Notes: generated by a model from the sequence alone, not told the origin. A stretch of DNA of 64,000 nt from Chitinophagaceae bacterium (GCA_016717285.1 JADKFU010000001.1:496001-560000); one strand, 5' to 3'. Positions 26,312 through 35,887 are shown, numbered from the stretch's first letter. A program made the numbers and translations.

Positions 26312-27562
26312 TCAACTTTCTTCTTCCCAGATCATGCAGAGGTGAACAATAGTTTCCACTGCCTTTTCCATGTCCTGAACGGAAACCCATTCCTGCTTGG
26401 AGTGAAACGCATGTTCACCGGCAAATAAATTAGGACATGGCAATCCCATAAATGACAACCTGCTGCCGTCTGTTCCGCCACGGATACTTCTTCGTTCCGG
26501 CTTCAATCCTGCGCGCGATATAGCCTCGAGCGCATACGTTGCGACCTGTGGATGCTGGTCAATTATCATTTTCATATTTCTGTATTGTTCAACTACCGTA
26601 AAATCAAAAGTAGAATTCGGATAATTGATTAGCACATTAGTCGCAATTTCCTGTAACAACTTTTCTTTTTCATGCAAACCATTATCGTTGAAATCACGAA
26701 TGATCAGCTTAATGGTGGTTTGTTCCAATGATCCGGTAATACTGGTAGGGTGAATAAATCCTTCCATGTTTTCTGTTGTTTCCGGTGTCAAGGTTTTTTT
26801 GGGTAACGCATCAATAATAGCAGCCGCGATTTTAATGGCACTCTCCATTTTACCTTTTCCAAATCCCGGATGAGCGCTCACGCCATGAATAACAATGATT
26901 ACCATATCAGCGGAAAATGTTTCATCTTCTAAAGTGCCTGCGGTTTCACCATCAATGGTGTAACCAAACTGTGCACCCAGTTTGTTGATGTCAACATGGT
27001 TTACGCCACGTCCAACTTCTTCATCAGGTGTAAATAAAATACGGATTGCACCGTGTTTTATTTCAGGATGGTTTACCAGGAAATTAGCAGCATCCATGAT
27101 GGCAGCTACGCCTGATTTATTGTCGGCACCAAGTAAGGTGGTTCCATCCGCAGTAACAATGTCATTTCCTTTTTGGTCCGTCAAATCGGGATGATCGCTG
27201 GCGCGAATTACAATCGATTTATCGTTGGGAAGTATAATATCCTGCCCCTGGTAGTTTTTGTGCACAATCGGGCGGACATTTTCACCACTGCAATCCGGCG
27301 AAGTGTCAACGTGTGAGCAGAAACAAATAACAGGAACCGCTTTTTCTGAATTTGAAGGAATCGTTGCGTACACTATCCCGAATTCATCCAGTGCTGCATC
27401 TTTAATACCCATGGCATGCAATTCTTCTACCAGTAAGCGCGACAGATTTTTTTGCTTTTCTGTAGTGGGTGCAGCGATAGAATCAGGATCTGATTGTGTA
27501 TCGATGGTTACATATTTAAGAAACCTGCTTGTAACTGTATGTTGTATGGACAATGTGGACAT
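26312..27562 (-). CDS. pepT: Peptidase T (tripeptide aminopeptidase)
   Basis: The protein has 416 residues. Zinc and catalytic residues of the M20B family are present: CSHVDTSPD (His, Asp), LLGADNKSGVA (bridging Asp), TPDEEVGRG (catalytic Glu, zinc Glu), YTIDGETAG and a late AGEHAFHSKQEW. It removes the N-terminal residue from tripeptides in the cytosol. The gene is monocistronic, with an AT-rich 229-bp gap downstream in which I see no feature. Confidence 0.95.
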   Translation of the reverse strand: MSTLSIQHTVTSRFLKYVTIDTQSDPDSIAAPTTEKQKNLSRLLVEELHAMGIKDAALDEFGIVYATIPSNSEKAVPVICFCSHVDTSPDCSGENVRPIVHKNYQGQDIILPNDKSIVIRASDHPDLTDQKGNDIVTADGTTLLGADNKSGVAAIMDAANFLVNHPEIKHGAIRILFTPDEEVGRGVNHVDINKLGAQFGYTIDGETAGTLEDETFSADMVIIVIHGVSAHPGFGKGKMESAIKIAAAIIDALPKKTLTPETTENMEGFIHPTSITGSLEQTTIKLIIRDFNDNGLHEKEKLLQEIATNVLINYPNSTFDFTVVEQYRNMKMIIDQHPQVATYALEAISRAGLKPERRSIRGGTDGSRLSFMGLPCPNLFAGEHAFHSKQEWVSVQDMEKAVETIVHLCMIWEEES

Positions 27563-27690
27563 AAGAATTTTTTAAGAGCGTTAAAATACCGATTGATTTC
27601 TTAAGAAGTGAACGACAGCGAAAATTTAAACCGCCGGCTAATTTTTGCTCGTCTTTTAGTGGTATCTTCATTCATCCAAGAATTTGATAA

Positions 27691-28428
27691 ATGAAGAAAT
27701 TTTCGATAGTCATTTGCATATGGATGCTCTTCTCCTGTAAGCAGGAAAAGAAACATTTGCCGGATATCAGTAAACTTTTGAAGGAAGAACAGCCTGCTTC
27801 GCCTGCTCAAAAGAATGATCAGAAAAAATTCAGGGGGCTGTTTGTTGTTGGTAAGAACATTAAAAGCTTTCGCAGTTGCGGCAGTGCTGAAGATAATTAT
27901 TATGTGATTGACTCCACGCACCAGATGAGCAATTTGTACAAAACCATTTTCCTGAATTCACCAGCGTTTCCTTACGAATATGTTTATGTGGAGTTCATGG
28001 GCAAGGTAGAGGAAGCTACCGAAGCAATTGCTTTACGTGGCTTTGACAGTTCGATTGTTGTATCTGATATCCTCACTTTTGAACAGAAAAATTATCGCAA
28101 TACCTGTATTCCGTATGATTTCTGGGCATTAGGCAATGAACCCAACTGGTCGCTGCAGGTCTCCGCAAAAGAAGGAATTCTGGCACTTAAGGATTACAGT
28201 AATAACCAAGTATATCTCTTCGAGTATTTTGCACCTAAAGTGGTAAACGATGAAGTGTTTACCTACTATTCAAACAACTATGCTAATCAAACTGCTATCA
28301 GTGCAATTTTCAAACGGATGCCATGCAGTGATGGGATGTCTGAAAATGCTTATGAATACAACGCTAACATTGTAATTAATGGCAAGCGATATTCAGGTTG
28401 TGGTATACGGGGAACTGTTGCGAATTAA
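27691..28428 (+). CDS. Lipoprotein with COG3650-like C-terminal domain
   Basis: The protein has 245 residues. Lipobox LFSC gives a lipidated Cys at residue 16, followed by a short charged linker. An N-terminal NlpE-like piece (GLFVVGKNIKSFRSC) leads to a COG3650-type domain marked by FWALGNEPNWSLQVS, MPCSDGMSENAY and INGKRYSGCGI. The Cys pair (MPCSDG, GCGIRG) may form a disulfide. Related proteins are uncharacterised envelope lipoproteins. It is transcribed alone, divergent from pepT and convergent with the antiporter. Confidence 0.7.
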   Translation: MKKFSIVICIWMLFSCKQEKKHLPDISKLLKEEQPASPAQKNDQKKFRGLFVVGKNIKSFRSCGSAEDNYYVIDSTHQMSNLYKTIFLNSPAFPYEYVYVEFMGKVEEATEAIALRGFDSSIVVSDILTFEQKNYRNTCIPYDFWALGNEPNWSLQVSAKEGILALKDYSNNQVYLFEYFAPKVVNDEVFTYYSNNYANQTAISAIFKRMPCSDGMSENAYEYNANIVINGKRYSGCGIRGTVAN

Positions 28429-28497
28429 CAAGTTCTGGATAATTAATATTTATGCTACACTTTGCAGAAACAGATAGCAATTCCCCGAAGAACATGC

Positions 28498-29802
28498 TTA
28501 CACCTGCACACCTGCTACAACTTCTTCCGGATTGTTGATCGCATTGTCTCTGGGTTTCGCGTCTTGCTTACCAAGGAAATATTTCATTCCCGGCCCTGCC
28601 ATTACTATAGTTACAAACGTCATGATCACCAGTCCAACGAAAAGTTTCTCATCAATAATTTTCGCCTGTAATGCAACCAAACCGAGCACTATTTCCTGGG
28701 AGCCGCGCGCATTCATGCCGAATCCTACCGCAATTGCTTTATTGGATTTGAACCCACTGAGGCGGGCACCGATATAACCACCAAGGATTTTACCTGCCAC
28801 TGAAATAGCCAGCACCAATGCTACAATGGTGAAGTCGAAGTTGGTGACAAAATTTACTTTCAAACCAATAGAAACAAAGAAGAGCGGTGAAAATACATAG
28901 GTAACAATATCATGAAAAGTTTCTTTTGCTTTCTCACTGAAGTAAGGAGAATTACCTACAGATACTCCCATAAGAAAAGCACCAAAGATGGCCTTGATAC
29001 CGAGCCATTCCGTAAAGATGCCGCTGAGCAGACAGAGAATCATGGCGAGTGATAATTCAGCGCCGGGTTTTGATAATTTGTTATTTGCAAAACGAAGCAA
29101 TGGATCTACTACCAATGTTCTGCCAATGGTAATAAGGAATGCTGTGTATCCTGCAATAACCAATAGCACAGTTATAGCGCTGAATTTACTTTCTGACTTC
29201 AGGTCAGCAATTGTGATTACCACGGAAAACAACATCCATCCAATAATATCATCAATCATGGCAGCGGTCATCATCAGGTTGCCAAAACGCGATTTAATCA
29301 TATCAATATCTATCAGGATTTTAGCCATCACTCCTAATGCTGTTATAGAAAGAGCGGTTCCCATAAAGAGGGCAGGGGCAAGTTTGTTTTGAGTCGGTTC
29401 GCTGAAGAACAAGCCATAAAATAACCAGGTAACGCCAAAGCCCAGTGCTAATGGAAAAATAATACCTGACAAGCTGATCTTAGCAGCGGCTTTTCCCCGG
29501 GTTCGTATATTTTCGAGTTTTACTTCCATGCCGGCAATAAATAAAAGCAGCATCACACTTAGTCTTGATAAACCATCAAAGGCAACAGAGGATTGTTTTG
29601 GATCAACAAAAACTGACTGAAAGAAACCGGGAAATATGGCACCAATAAATGATGGGCCTAAAAGAATGCCTCCCAATAATTCTCCGATGATGGCAGGAAG
29701 TCCCAGTTTCTTAAACAGCTCACCCATTATACGGGCTGTAGCTAATAACAATACCAGGATTATGAGAAACTCAAGCACTTCGTTTGTAGCTAATTTACCC
29801 AT
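28498..29802 (-). CDS. Cation/proton antiporter (CPA2, Kef-type membrane domain)
   Basis: The protein has 434 residues with about twelve helices and no cytosolic TrkA-N domain. GLPAIIGELLGGILLGP at the N-terminus, the mid-membrane MTAAMIDDIIGWMLF (paired Asp of the ion site) and IGLKVNF identify the Na+(K+)/H+ exchanger family. It exchanges a monovalent cation for protons at the inner membrane. Two TCTAC-type palindromes lie at 29854 and 29937 upstream, shared with pstS and the porin, which suggests Rrf2 control. Ion specificity cannot be read. Confidence 0.88.
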   Translation of the reverse strand: MGKLATNEVLEFLIILVLLLATARIMGELFKKLGLPAIIGELLGGILLGPSFIGAIFPGFFQSVFVDPKQSSVAFDGLSRLSVMLLLFIAGMEVKLENIRTRGKAAAKISLSGIIFPLALGFGVTWLFYGLFFSEPTQNKLAPALFMGTALSITALGVMAKILIDIDMIKSRFGNLMMTAAMIDDIIGWMLFSVVITIADLKSESKFSAITVLLVIAGYTAFLITIGRTLVVDPLLRFANNKLSKPGAELSLAMILCLLSGIFTEWLGIKAIFGAFLMGVSVGNSPYFSEKAKETFHDIVTYVFSPLFFVSIGLKVNFVTNFDFTIVALVLAISVAGKILGGYIGARLSGFKSNKAIAVGFGMNARGSQEIVLGLVALQAKIIDEKLFVGLVIMTFVTIVMAGPGMKYFLGKQDAKPRDNAINNPEEVVAGVQV

Positions 29803-29853
29803 GATGGTCCGATTTTATAGTTGTATGTGAAAGGAAGGTTCTGATATTATTAG

Positions 29854-29870
29854 TTCTACTAATTTGGTCT
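29854..29870 (-). promoter_or_regulatory. Degenerate Rrf2-type operator upstream of the antiporter
   Basis: TTCTACTAATTTGGTCT matches the left half of the palindrome at 29937 and part of its right half (GGTCT for GGTAG). It is 52-68 bp upstream of the ATG. The two sites are 83 bp apart centre to centre, about eight helical turns. Confidence 0.45.
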
Positions 29871-29936
29871 TACTTTATTTCACTGTTTTACCTGATGATT
29901 TTATTAAAGTCTTCTCCGGTAATTGTTTCTATTATG

Positions 29937-29953
29937 TCTACCAATTTGGTAGA
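29937..29953 (-). promoter_or_regulatory. Perfect 17-bp palindrome, proposed Rrf2 operator
   Basis: TCTACCAATTTGGTAGA is a perfect palindrome with 8-bp arms. It lies 135 bp upstream of the antiporter start, in the otherwise featureless 368-bp gap before the rrf2-type gene at 30171. Related sites occur before pstS (34596) and the porin (35903). Confidence 0.6.
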
Positions 29954-30170
29954 ACTTTGCGAAAGGTAAAAAGATTTTCTGAAATTCGAATAAATATGCA
30001 AAAGGATAAAGTGATTGCTGGAAAAAGCAGGCTTTGGCAAGTTGTCATGCTTAAAGGCAATTGATCGGAGATAGAGATCCGATCAGATAATGACCGCTCA
30101 AAAATTAAGAGGAGATGCTCAGATATACATTGATTATGAAAACCTTATTTGCCAAGCGCTCTACTACCCG

Positions 30171-30617
30171 TTAAGCTATGTACTGTAAAACTCTGAAGTT
30201 GTGTTGCAGCGCATCTTCAAGTGAAGTCTGATCAAGGATGGATACCGTAGCCTCTCTCACTAGTTTCATAACTTTTCGTATTTCGCAGGTACGTTCGTCC
30301 TTACAGTCATAACAAGGCATATAAGCCTGTTCACTTACGCAGGGTAAGGGACCCATAGGGCCATCCAGTATGCGAACAATTTCTCCCATAAAAATTTTGT
30401 CCGGATGCCTTGAAAGTGAATAGCCTCCATATCTGCCCATACGGCTCTGGAGGATATTACTTTTCTTCAGTTCAAGCAGGATCTTTTCAAGGAATTTGCG
30501 CGGAATATATTCCTGCTTTGAAAGCTCAGCTACAATTACAGATGCATCTGCATCACCATAATGTTTTGCGAGGTAGATTACTGCTTTTAAGCCGTATTTA
30601 GCTTTTTTGGAAAGCAT
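30171..30617 (-). CDS. Rrf2 family transcription regulator with four-Cys cluster (copy 1)
   Basis: The protein has 148 residues. An N-terminal winged helix (MLSKKAKYGLKAVIYLA, then EYIPRKFLEKILLELKK, wing SRMGRYGGYSL) is followed by a segment with Cys93, Cys102, Cys105 and Cys111 (C-X8-C-X2-C-X5-C) and the dimerisation helix RKVMK. In Rrf2 proteins such as IscR and NsrR, cysteines in this region bind an Fe-S cluster that modulates DNA binding. It lies directly downstream of pstB on the same strand, after an AT-only inverted repeat, and its paralogue lies on the other side of the pst/porin block. Targets are inferred. Confidence 0.88.
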   Translation of the reverse strand: MLSKKAKYGLKAVIYLAKHYGDADASVIVAELSKQEYIPRKFLEKILLELKKSNILQSRMGRYGGYSLSRHPDKIFMGEIVRILDGPMGPLPCVSEQAYMPCYDCKDERTCEIRKVMKLVREATVSILDQTSLEDALQHNFRVLQYIA

Positions 30618-30710
30618 GTTACATAAGTTTGTTGAATTGATTGATTGAATAATTTATTGAGCCAGCATTGATTTCTTTACTGAATTTCTAAGAAAAGATT
30701 TGCTTGTTAA

Positions 30711-30746
30711 TTTTTTATTTATCCCCGATAATGAATAAATAAAAAA
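30711..30746. repeat. AT-only inverted repeat between pstB and rrf2 copy 1
   Basis: TTTTTTATTTAT (30711-30722) pairs with ATAAATAAAAAA (30735-30746) around a 12-nt loop. It is downstream of the pstB stop on the - strand and upstream of the rrf2-type gene. It may be a weak 3' structure of the pst transcript or part of the rrf2 promoter; the sequence does not decide. The rest of the 235-bp gap shows nothing else. Confidence 0.5.
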
Positions 30747-30852
30747 CTCAAACGAAACATCCTGGCTAAATCCAGACATGTTAACGTGCTTCAGTTGCCT
30801 CCGTTGTTGTGGTGTACTATTTAACTGTTTCATGGTTCTGGTTTTTGAAAAA

Positions 30853-31704
30853 TCAGCTGATGACGCCTTTCACATATTCACGGGTCATTTCTTCCCGTGG
30901 ATTTTCCAGCAGTTCCTGCGCAGGGCCATGTTCAACAATTTCGCCGAGGTACATAAACACGATATAGTCAGCTATTCTCCTTGCCTGACGCAGAATGTGC
31001 GTCACCATTACGATCGTGTACTGATCTTTCAGTTCAACAAATTTTTCTTCTATGCGCTGGCTGCTGATCGGGTCTAATGCAGAAGTTGGTTCATCACCAA
31101 GAATAATTTCCGGTTCCACAGCCAGTCCGCGCGCAAGACATAAACGTTGTTGCTGACCTATTGAAAGTTTGGTTGCTGGCTGATGAAGGCGGTCTTTAAC
31201 TTCGTTCCATAAGCTGGCTTGCTTCAGATAGTATTCAACTTTTTCGGCAAGCAGACTTTTTTTGCGGAGACCATGGATGCGCATGCCATAGGCAATATTA
31301 TCAAAGATAGACATGGGCAGTGGCATTGGTCTTTGGGATAACAATCCCATTTTTTTGCGCATGCTGGTTACCTCCACATTTTTTCCGTAGATATTTTCTC
31401 CATCCAATAATACCTCACCTTCAATTTTAATTCCGTCAGAGGATTCTATTAACCGGTTAAAAGTTTTAAGCAACGTTGTTTTTCCACAGCCTGAAGGGCC
31501 AATAATTGCCGTGATTTTCTTATCAGGAATATCTATCGATACATTCTTCAGAATTTGTGCGGTGCCATAACTGATATTCAGATTGCGGACACTGATATGA
31601 GGTTTCGCATTGTGAATGGACACAATTCTTTCTGATCCATTCGAACTTTTTTGTAACGGAGCAATCACTGAAGGCTCTATTAAAGTACTGGTTGAAGTTT
31701 GCAT
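30853..31704 (-). CDS. pstB: Phosphate ABC transporter ATP-binding protein
   Basis: The protein has 283 residues. After an unusual 35-residue N-terminal extension without homology that I recognise, the ABC domain has Walker A GPSGCGKT (69-76), a Q-loop, the signature LSIGQQQRLCLARGL and Walker B IILGDEPTSALDP. It energises phosphate import with PstA and PstC at the inner membrane. It starts 12 bp after pstA. No phoU follows, although phoU commonly closes pst operons. Confidence 0.93.
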   Translation of the reverse strand: MQTSTSTLIEPSVIAPLQKSSNGSERIVSIHNAKPHISVRNLNISYGTAQILKNVSIDIPDKKITAIIGPSGCGKTTLLKTFNRLIESSDGIKIEGEVLLDGENIYGKNVEVTSMRKKMGLLSQRPMPLPMSIFDNIAYGMRIHGLRKKSLLAEKVEYYLKQASLWNEVKDRLHQPATKLSIGQQQRLCLARGLAVEPEIILGDEPTSALDPISSQRIEEKFVELKDQYTIVMVTHILRQARRIADYIVFMYLGEIVEHGPAQELLENPREEMTREYVKGVIS

Positions 31705-31716
31705 GGTTTCCCTATT

Positions 31717-32568
31717 TTATTTGATGACATTTTTATTGAATCTTCTCGAAAGTAAACGGCTGCTGATACTGATCAGGAGTATCATGATGGTTAGAATTAA
31801 TGCAGATGCATAAGCTCTGTTAACAACTTCAGCAATGGGTGAACCTAATTGAAAAAAGATGGCCAGCGGGAGCGTTGCGGCGGGCTGAAGAATAGTGGTA
31901 GGAACGTTGTCAGTAAAACCTGTAGTAAAAATTACGGATGCCGCATCACCTATCGCCCGGCCGAAACCCAGGAGCATGGCGGTCAGAATGCCGGGAAATG
32001 CCTGCCGCAGAATTACCTTTGTGGCAGTTTCCCATTTTGTTGCACCTAAAGACAATGAAGCATCACCCAATTCCTTTGGAATGGTGCGGATTACTTCATC
32101 CATTGTGCGGGCCATGATCGGCAAAACCAGTAATCCCACGGTGATGATACCGGCAAGTAAAGAAACTTTCAATCCGAAATAAATCATGATGATGAAACCG
32201 AATGCTCCATAAACGATGGAAGGAATTCCATATAGGATATCAAGTGAGGTGCGGATAAATTGTGCAAACCTGGAATGTGCAGGAGCATAAATATTCATGT
32301 AAAGCACTACAGGAATGCTCAGAAACAAAGCGAAAATGCTTGCACCGAATCCAAGGTAAAGAGATCCTACTATTGCATTGAGTACGCCACCTTCTTTACC
32401 AAGGTAAAATCCACCGCTCGGAGATTTTGATACCATATCCCAGCTCATCGCAGGCAAGCCTTTCACAAGGATGGTTAACACAATAAAAAACAGACTTCCG
32501 ATAATTATAATGGTGGCAATCCTGATAAGAATGTTAAAAATTCTTTCTTCTAATTTTCTCCAAAACAT
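31717..32568 (-). CDS. pstA: Phosphate ABC transporter permease
   Basis: The protein has 283 residues with six predicted helices. GGVLNAIVGSLYLGFGA, DILYGIPSIVYGAFG and the EAA loop region ELGDASLSLGATKWETATKVI are typical of PstA. It forms the channel with PstC. It follows pstC by 45 bp in the same operon. The start ATG precedes a basic N-terminus and the first helix. Confidence 0.93.
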   Translation of the reverse strand: MFWRKLEERIFNILIRIATIIIIGSLFFIVLTILVKGLPAMSWDMVSKSPSGGFYLGKEGGVLNAIVGSLYLGFGASIFALFLSIPVVLYMNIYAPAHSRFAQFIRTSLDILYGIPSIVYGAFGFIIMIYFGLKVSLLAGIITVGLLVLPIMARTMDEVIRTIPKELGDASLSLGATKWETATKVILRQAFPGILTAMLLGFGRAIGDAASVIFTTGFTDNVPTTILQPAATLPLAIFFQLGSPIAEVVNRAYASALILTIMILLISISSRLLSRRFNKNVIK

Positions 32569-32613
32569 GGTATAAAATGGTTTATCTGAATAATTTGAAC
32601 AAGTGAAAGTTTG

Positions 32614-33513
32614 TTAGGCCATTTTCCGCTCCACACGCATCATGATGAAACGTGCTGCAACATTGAAAAGCAGGATAACAGTAAGCAACAGCAGTGATGC
32701 AAACATCAGTGCAGAGTCATACATTGGTATTGACATCATTTCGCCATAATTATTAGCGATGAGTGCCGGTAGCGGATATCCTGAATCGAACACGGAATGC
32801 GGAATCAATGCAGTGTTTCCTACCACCATCAACACTGCCAGTGTTTCACCAAAGGCACGTGAAAACCCAAGAACGATTGCTGCAATTATACCAGGCGACG
32901 CTTTTTTCAATACCACTTTTTTTATGGTTTCCCATTTGTTGGCACCTAAAGAGAGAGAAGCTTCTCTTAATTCCACGGGTACCGTTCTCAACACTTCCAG
33001 CATGATGTGAATAACAATGGGAAACACCATGATGGCCAGTACCAGTCCGCCGGCAAGAATACTGTAACCGGTAGTGTCTTCCTGTCCAAATGCTGGCGCA
33101 AGTGTATTTGAAATGAAAGGCACGATCATGATGATTCCCCAGATACCAAAAATCACGGAAGGAAGTCCTGCAAGAATATCAACGAGTGATGTTACGAAGC
33201 TCTTTACTTTTTTATTGGCATATTCGGATAAGTACACTGAACAGAGGATACACAACGGCACTGCAATGATGATAGAAATGAGCGTGATGTAAACAGTGCT
33301 CAGGATGTACGGTAAAAATCCAAACTGATTCTTTCCCGGCTTCCAGATGGACTTAGTAAGCAAATCCATTAATGAATGAGATTCTAAAATGGGGAGGGAC
33401 TTTATGTAAAGCCCTCCCACTATCAAGAACAATAACAGTCCGGTTAGCACGCTAAGGCACAAAACGGTTTTGCCGGCTATCTTGTCCTTAAGAATTCTGA
33501 ATGTTAAATTCAT
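32614..33513 (-). CDS. pstC: Phosphate ABC transporter permease
   Basis: The protein has 299 residues. A first helix is followed by SIWKPGKNQFGFLPYILSTVY, then VPLCILCSVYLSEYA, DILAGLPSVIFGIWG and the EAA motif ELREASLSLGANKWETIKKVV, all PstC features. It pairs with PstA. The gene begins 10 bp after pstS. Confidence 0.93.
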   Translation of the reverse strand: MNLTFRILKDKIAGKTVLCLSVLTGLLLFLIVGGLYIKSLPILESHSLMDLLTKSIWKPGKNQFGFLPYILSTVYITLISIIIAVPLCILCSVYLSEYANKKVKSFVTSLVDILAGLPSVIFGIWGIIMIVPFISNTLAPAFGQEDTTGYSILAGGLVLAIMVFPIVIHIMLEVLRTVPVELREASLSLGANKWETIKKVVLKKASPGIIAAIVLGFSRAFGETLAVLMVVGNTALIPHSVFDSGYPLPALIANNYGEMMSIPMYDSALMFASLLLLTVILLFNVAARFIMMRVERKMA

Positions 33514-33523
33514 TGATTGATCT

Positions 33524-34519
33524 TTAATTGGTAGTTGTTAATGAAGAGGCTTCTTTTTTCAACAGGTCAGCAGGCAGCTTAACAAATCCGGCTTCATCAA
33601 GGTATCGTTGACCATCAGCAAGTACCCATTGAAGAAAAGCTACCATTAAGGGATTGGTAGGTTTTCCTTTGGTAACCAGGTACAGCGCTCTTGCCGGAGG
33701 TGATGGATAGGCACCGCTTAAAATGGCATCATCAATTATATCAAGTGATCCATATACATTTTCTGCAGCATCAAATACGCGGTTATTGTTTAAGTCGATA
33801 GGACAAGGGAACAAGCCTGGCTGTGGTTTCCGACTCTTGTTATCATACACAAAATTGATATTGTTGAAACCCATGCCAAGTGGATCCTTGGCAACTGCTT
33901 GCGCTAAACCCGGATCGCCGAACACTCCTGTTCCCATGAGGTCTTCCTGCTTGTAAGCATTGCCTAAAAACTTTGCCCATGATTCTGCCGCTCCTGCAGC
34001 ATCCGATCGTGTAAATATTTTGATGGGCTTCATGCTTTTATTTCCAAGCACTTCTCCCCACGTAGTGATTTCTCCAGTAATAAAAATTTTATAAAACTGA
34101 TTACGGGTAATACCTTTTTGTTTGATTAAATCGAGGTATGGGTTGTTAGGATTGATTACCGGTATCACTGCGTCTTTGCACACTGCGATTCCATAAGCAC
34201 CTTTTTTCACTTCTTCCGGTGAAATATCGCGGGACACCATTCCGAAATTCACAGTACCAGATAAAACATCCGTCATGCCTTTACCGGCACCTCCTCCCTG
34301 GATGTCGAATGTAACTCCCGGGTTTAATTTCTTGAATTCTTCTCCCCATTTAACAGCCATCGGATACAGCGCGTAGGCACCGGACATCGTGATTTTTCCT
34401 GAAAGCGCTTTTGATGAGTTTTCTGTTGTGTCTACTCCAGCTTTTTCAGGCGTTGTAAAATTTAAAAGTGTTACAAGCGGAAGCAGCGCGAGTGATAAGA
34501 GTATTTTTTTCTGATTCAT
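33524..34519 (-). CDS. pstS: Phosphate ABC transporter substrate-binding protein
   Basis: The protein has 331 residues with a Sec signal at the N-terminus (MNQKKILLSLALLPLVTLL). The mature part shows the PstS fold markers GKITMSGAYALYPMAVKW, IQGGGAGKGM (oxyanion-binding Gly/Ser loop) and FTRSDAAGAAESWAKFLG. It binds phosphate in the periplasm and delivers it to PstCA. There is no lipobox, so it is likely soluble. It has its own promoter and a proposed Rrf2 operator at 34570-34612, and a terminator separates it from the porin. Confidence 0.92.
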   Translation of the reverse strand: MNQKKILLSLALLPLVTLLNFTTPEKAGVDTTENSSKALSGKITMSGAYALYPMAVKWGEEFKKLNPGVTFDIQGGGAGKGMTDVLSGTVNFGMVSRDISPEEVKKGAYGIAVCKDAVIPVINPNNPYLDLIKQKGITRNQFYKIFITGEITTWGEVLGNKSMKPIKIFTRSDAAGAAESWAKFLGNAYKQEDLMGTGVFGDPGLAQAVAKDPLGMGFNNINFVYDNKSRKPQPGLFPCPIDLNNNRVFDAAENVYGSLDIIDDAILSGAYPSPPARALYLVTKGKPTNPLMVAFLQWVLADGQRYLDEAGFVKLPADLLKKEASSLTTTN

Positions 34520-34569
34520 GATGGATTTTTATTGACGTTAAAAAATGAAGTTTGAATTGCTTGAAGCGT

Positions 34570-34612
34570 CAAATGTAAAAATGTTTTTTTAAAAGTCTAC
34601 TAAATCGATAGA
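34570..34612 (-). promoter_or_regulatory. pstS promoter with Rrf2-type operator
   Basis: On the - strand TACATTTG (34577-34570) is an exact -7 box 51 bp before the ATG. No TTG lies at the -33 position; instead the 17-bp near-palindrome TCTACTAAATCGATAGA (34596-34612) sits 19-35 bp upstream of the box. The arrangement mirrors that of the porin gene and suggests factor-dependent or factor-blocked transcription. Confidence 0.6.
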
Positions 34613-34652
34613 ATTAATTAGAAGCATCGAATATGTAGTGAATTAGGTTTTG

Positions 34653-34679
34653 AAAAAAGGCGCTTCTTTCAGCGCCTTT
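34653..34679 (-). terminator. Rho-independent terminator of the porin gene
   Basis: AAAGGCGCT (34656-34664) and AGCGCCTTT (34671-34679) form a 9-bp stem. On the - strand it is followed by a run of six T residues. It lies just after the porin stop, so the porin and pstSCAB are separate transcripts. Confidence 0.85.
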
Positions 34680-34695
34680 CCTGCTTTAAATTTTA

Positions 34696-35859
34696 CTAAA
34701 AGAAAATCTGTGCCTGAAGGGAGAGCAGGTCATTTTTCTTTTGTGTATCAGCCCCATCTTCATGCCTTACGTCATATTGAATCTGGAACTTTGTGAATGT
34801 CGCGAAGTAATAGTTGAGCCCGAAGCTGAACACGCTGGTAGCATCTTTGTCTTTATCCATGTTTGGATCATAAGAGTCATATTTTACAAGTGCTGAGAAC
34901 TTTTTTGGAATGATGTAACCTTCAAGCAACCCATAATATCCACCCTTATTGATCGTGCTGTCTTCACCTTGTAAATATTCAACGACTGCATAAATGCGTT
35001 TGCCATCTTCATAAGCCACATCAAATCCAAAACGGTTTCTATCCTTGGGTGTTTTTTTATCACCACCATAAGTTGCTTTACCACTGTAGAATGATCCTCC
35101 TATTCCAAGATTCTTAATAGGACGAACAACCACTCTTCCTGCGATGTCCTTATGCGCATCGGCATCGGAGACATTAATACCACTACCATTAAATACACCA
35201 ATAGAATAATCCACCCAATTAGAATTGGTGGCTGCATTTGGAACGCCACCACTAAAAAGAATTCCGATGTCACGGCCATTGTTATTCACTGCTGTCGTGG
35301 AATTAGCTGTGGCAAGCACATCGCGTGATCGTGCAGTAAGCGCTTCAACGGCCTGCGAACGACTCATGCTGTGTATATCATAATCAGTTCTTAAGCTCTC
35401 ATATGAAAGCGGAGCTTTTTGCTGACCGACTGTGATTTTGGCAAACTTGTTAAATGTATATGCTGCGGTTGCATCCATCAGCCGGACCGTTGGCGGAGCA
35501 AAGTCAGCTTGAAAATTATAAGAGAAATTTTTCAAAACGGTGCCCCTTAAAAACAGCCGCGCATTTCTGATATCAAAACCATTTGCAGGTTTACCAAGAT
35601 CAGGATCGGTGAAGTTGTACTGGTACCGAACCTGGCTGTAGCCATTCAATGTCATCTTGGCTGTAATGGACGATATTGGAAACGTTACCAATTGCGGAGG
35701 TGGAGCCTGTTCCTTCTTTGGAGAATCTGTGGGCATTACTTTGTTAGCCGGCATCTCGCCTTCAGAAAATTTGTTCCATGATGCAGCAAAAAGACTGTGT
35801 TCCTGCAGTAGGATAAGGAAACAAAATGTAACGAACGCAAGGGTAATTTTTTGATTCAT
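34696..35859 (-). CDS. Phosphate-selective porin O/P family protein
   Basis: The protein has 387 residues. A Sec signal peptide (about 1-25) and a Pro/Lys linker precede a barrel that begins LNGYSQVRYQYNFTDPD, then FDIRNARLFLRGTVLKNFSYNFQADF, and ends with KNDLLSLQAQIFF, a C-terminal Phe as usual for outer-membrane barrels. This matches the OprO/OprP family. It likely lets phosphate through the outer membrane for PstS. It is a single-gene transcript ending at 34653, with the same promoter/operator pattern as pstS. Confidence 0.87.
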   Translation of the reverse strand: MNQKITLAFVTFCFLILLQEHSLFAASWNKFSEGEMPANKVMPTDSPKKEQAPPPQLVTFPISSITAKMTLNGYSQVRYQYNFTDPDLGKPANGFDIRNARLFLRGTVLKNFSYNFQADFAPPTVRLMDATAAYTFNKFAKITVGQQKAPLSYESLRTDYDIHSMSRSQAVEALTARSRDVLATANSTTAVNNNGRDIGILFSGGVPNAATNSNWVDYSIGVFNGSGINVSDADAHKDIAGRVVVRPIKNLGIGGSFYSGKATYGGDKKTPKDRNRFGFDVAYEDGKRIYAVVEYLQGEDSTINKGGYYGLLEGYIIPKKFSALVKYDSYDPNMDKDKDATSVFSFGLNYYFATFTKFQIQYDVRHEDGADTQKKNDLLSLQAQIFF

Positions 35860-35887
35860 AAGAATGTTTTTTTTGGTTTAGAATGGA

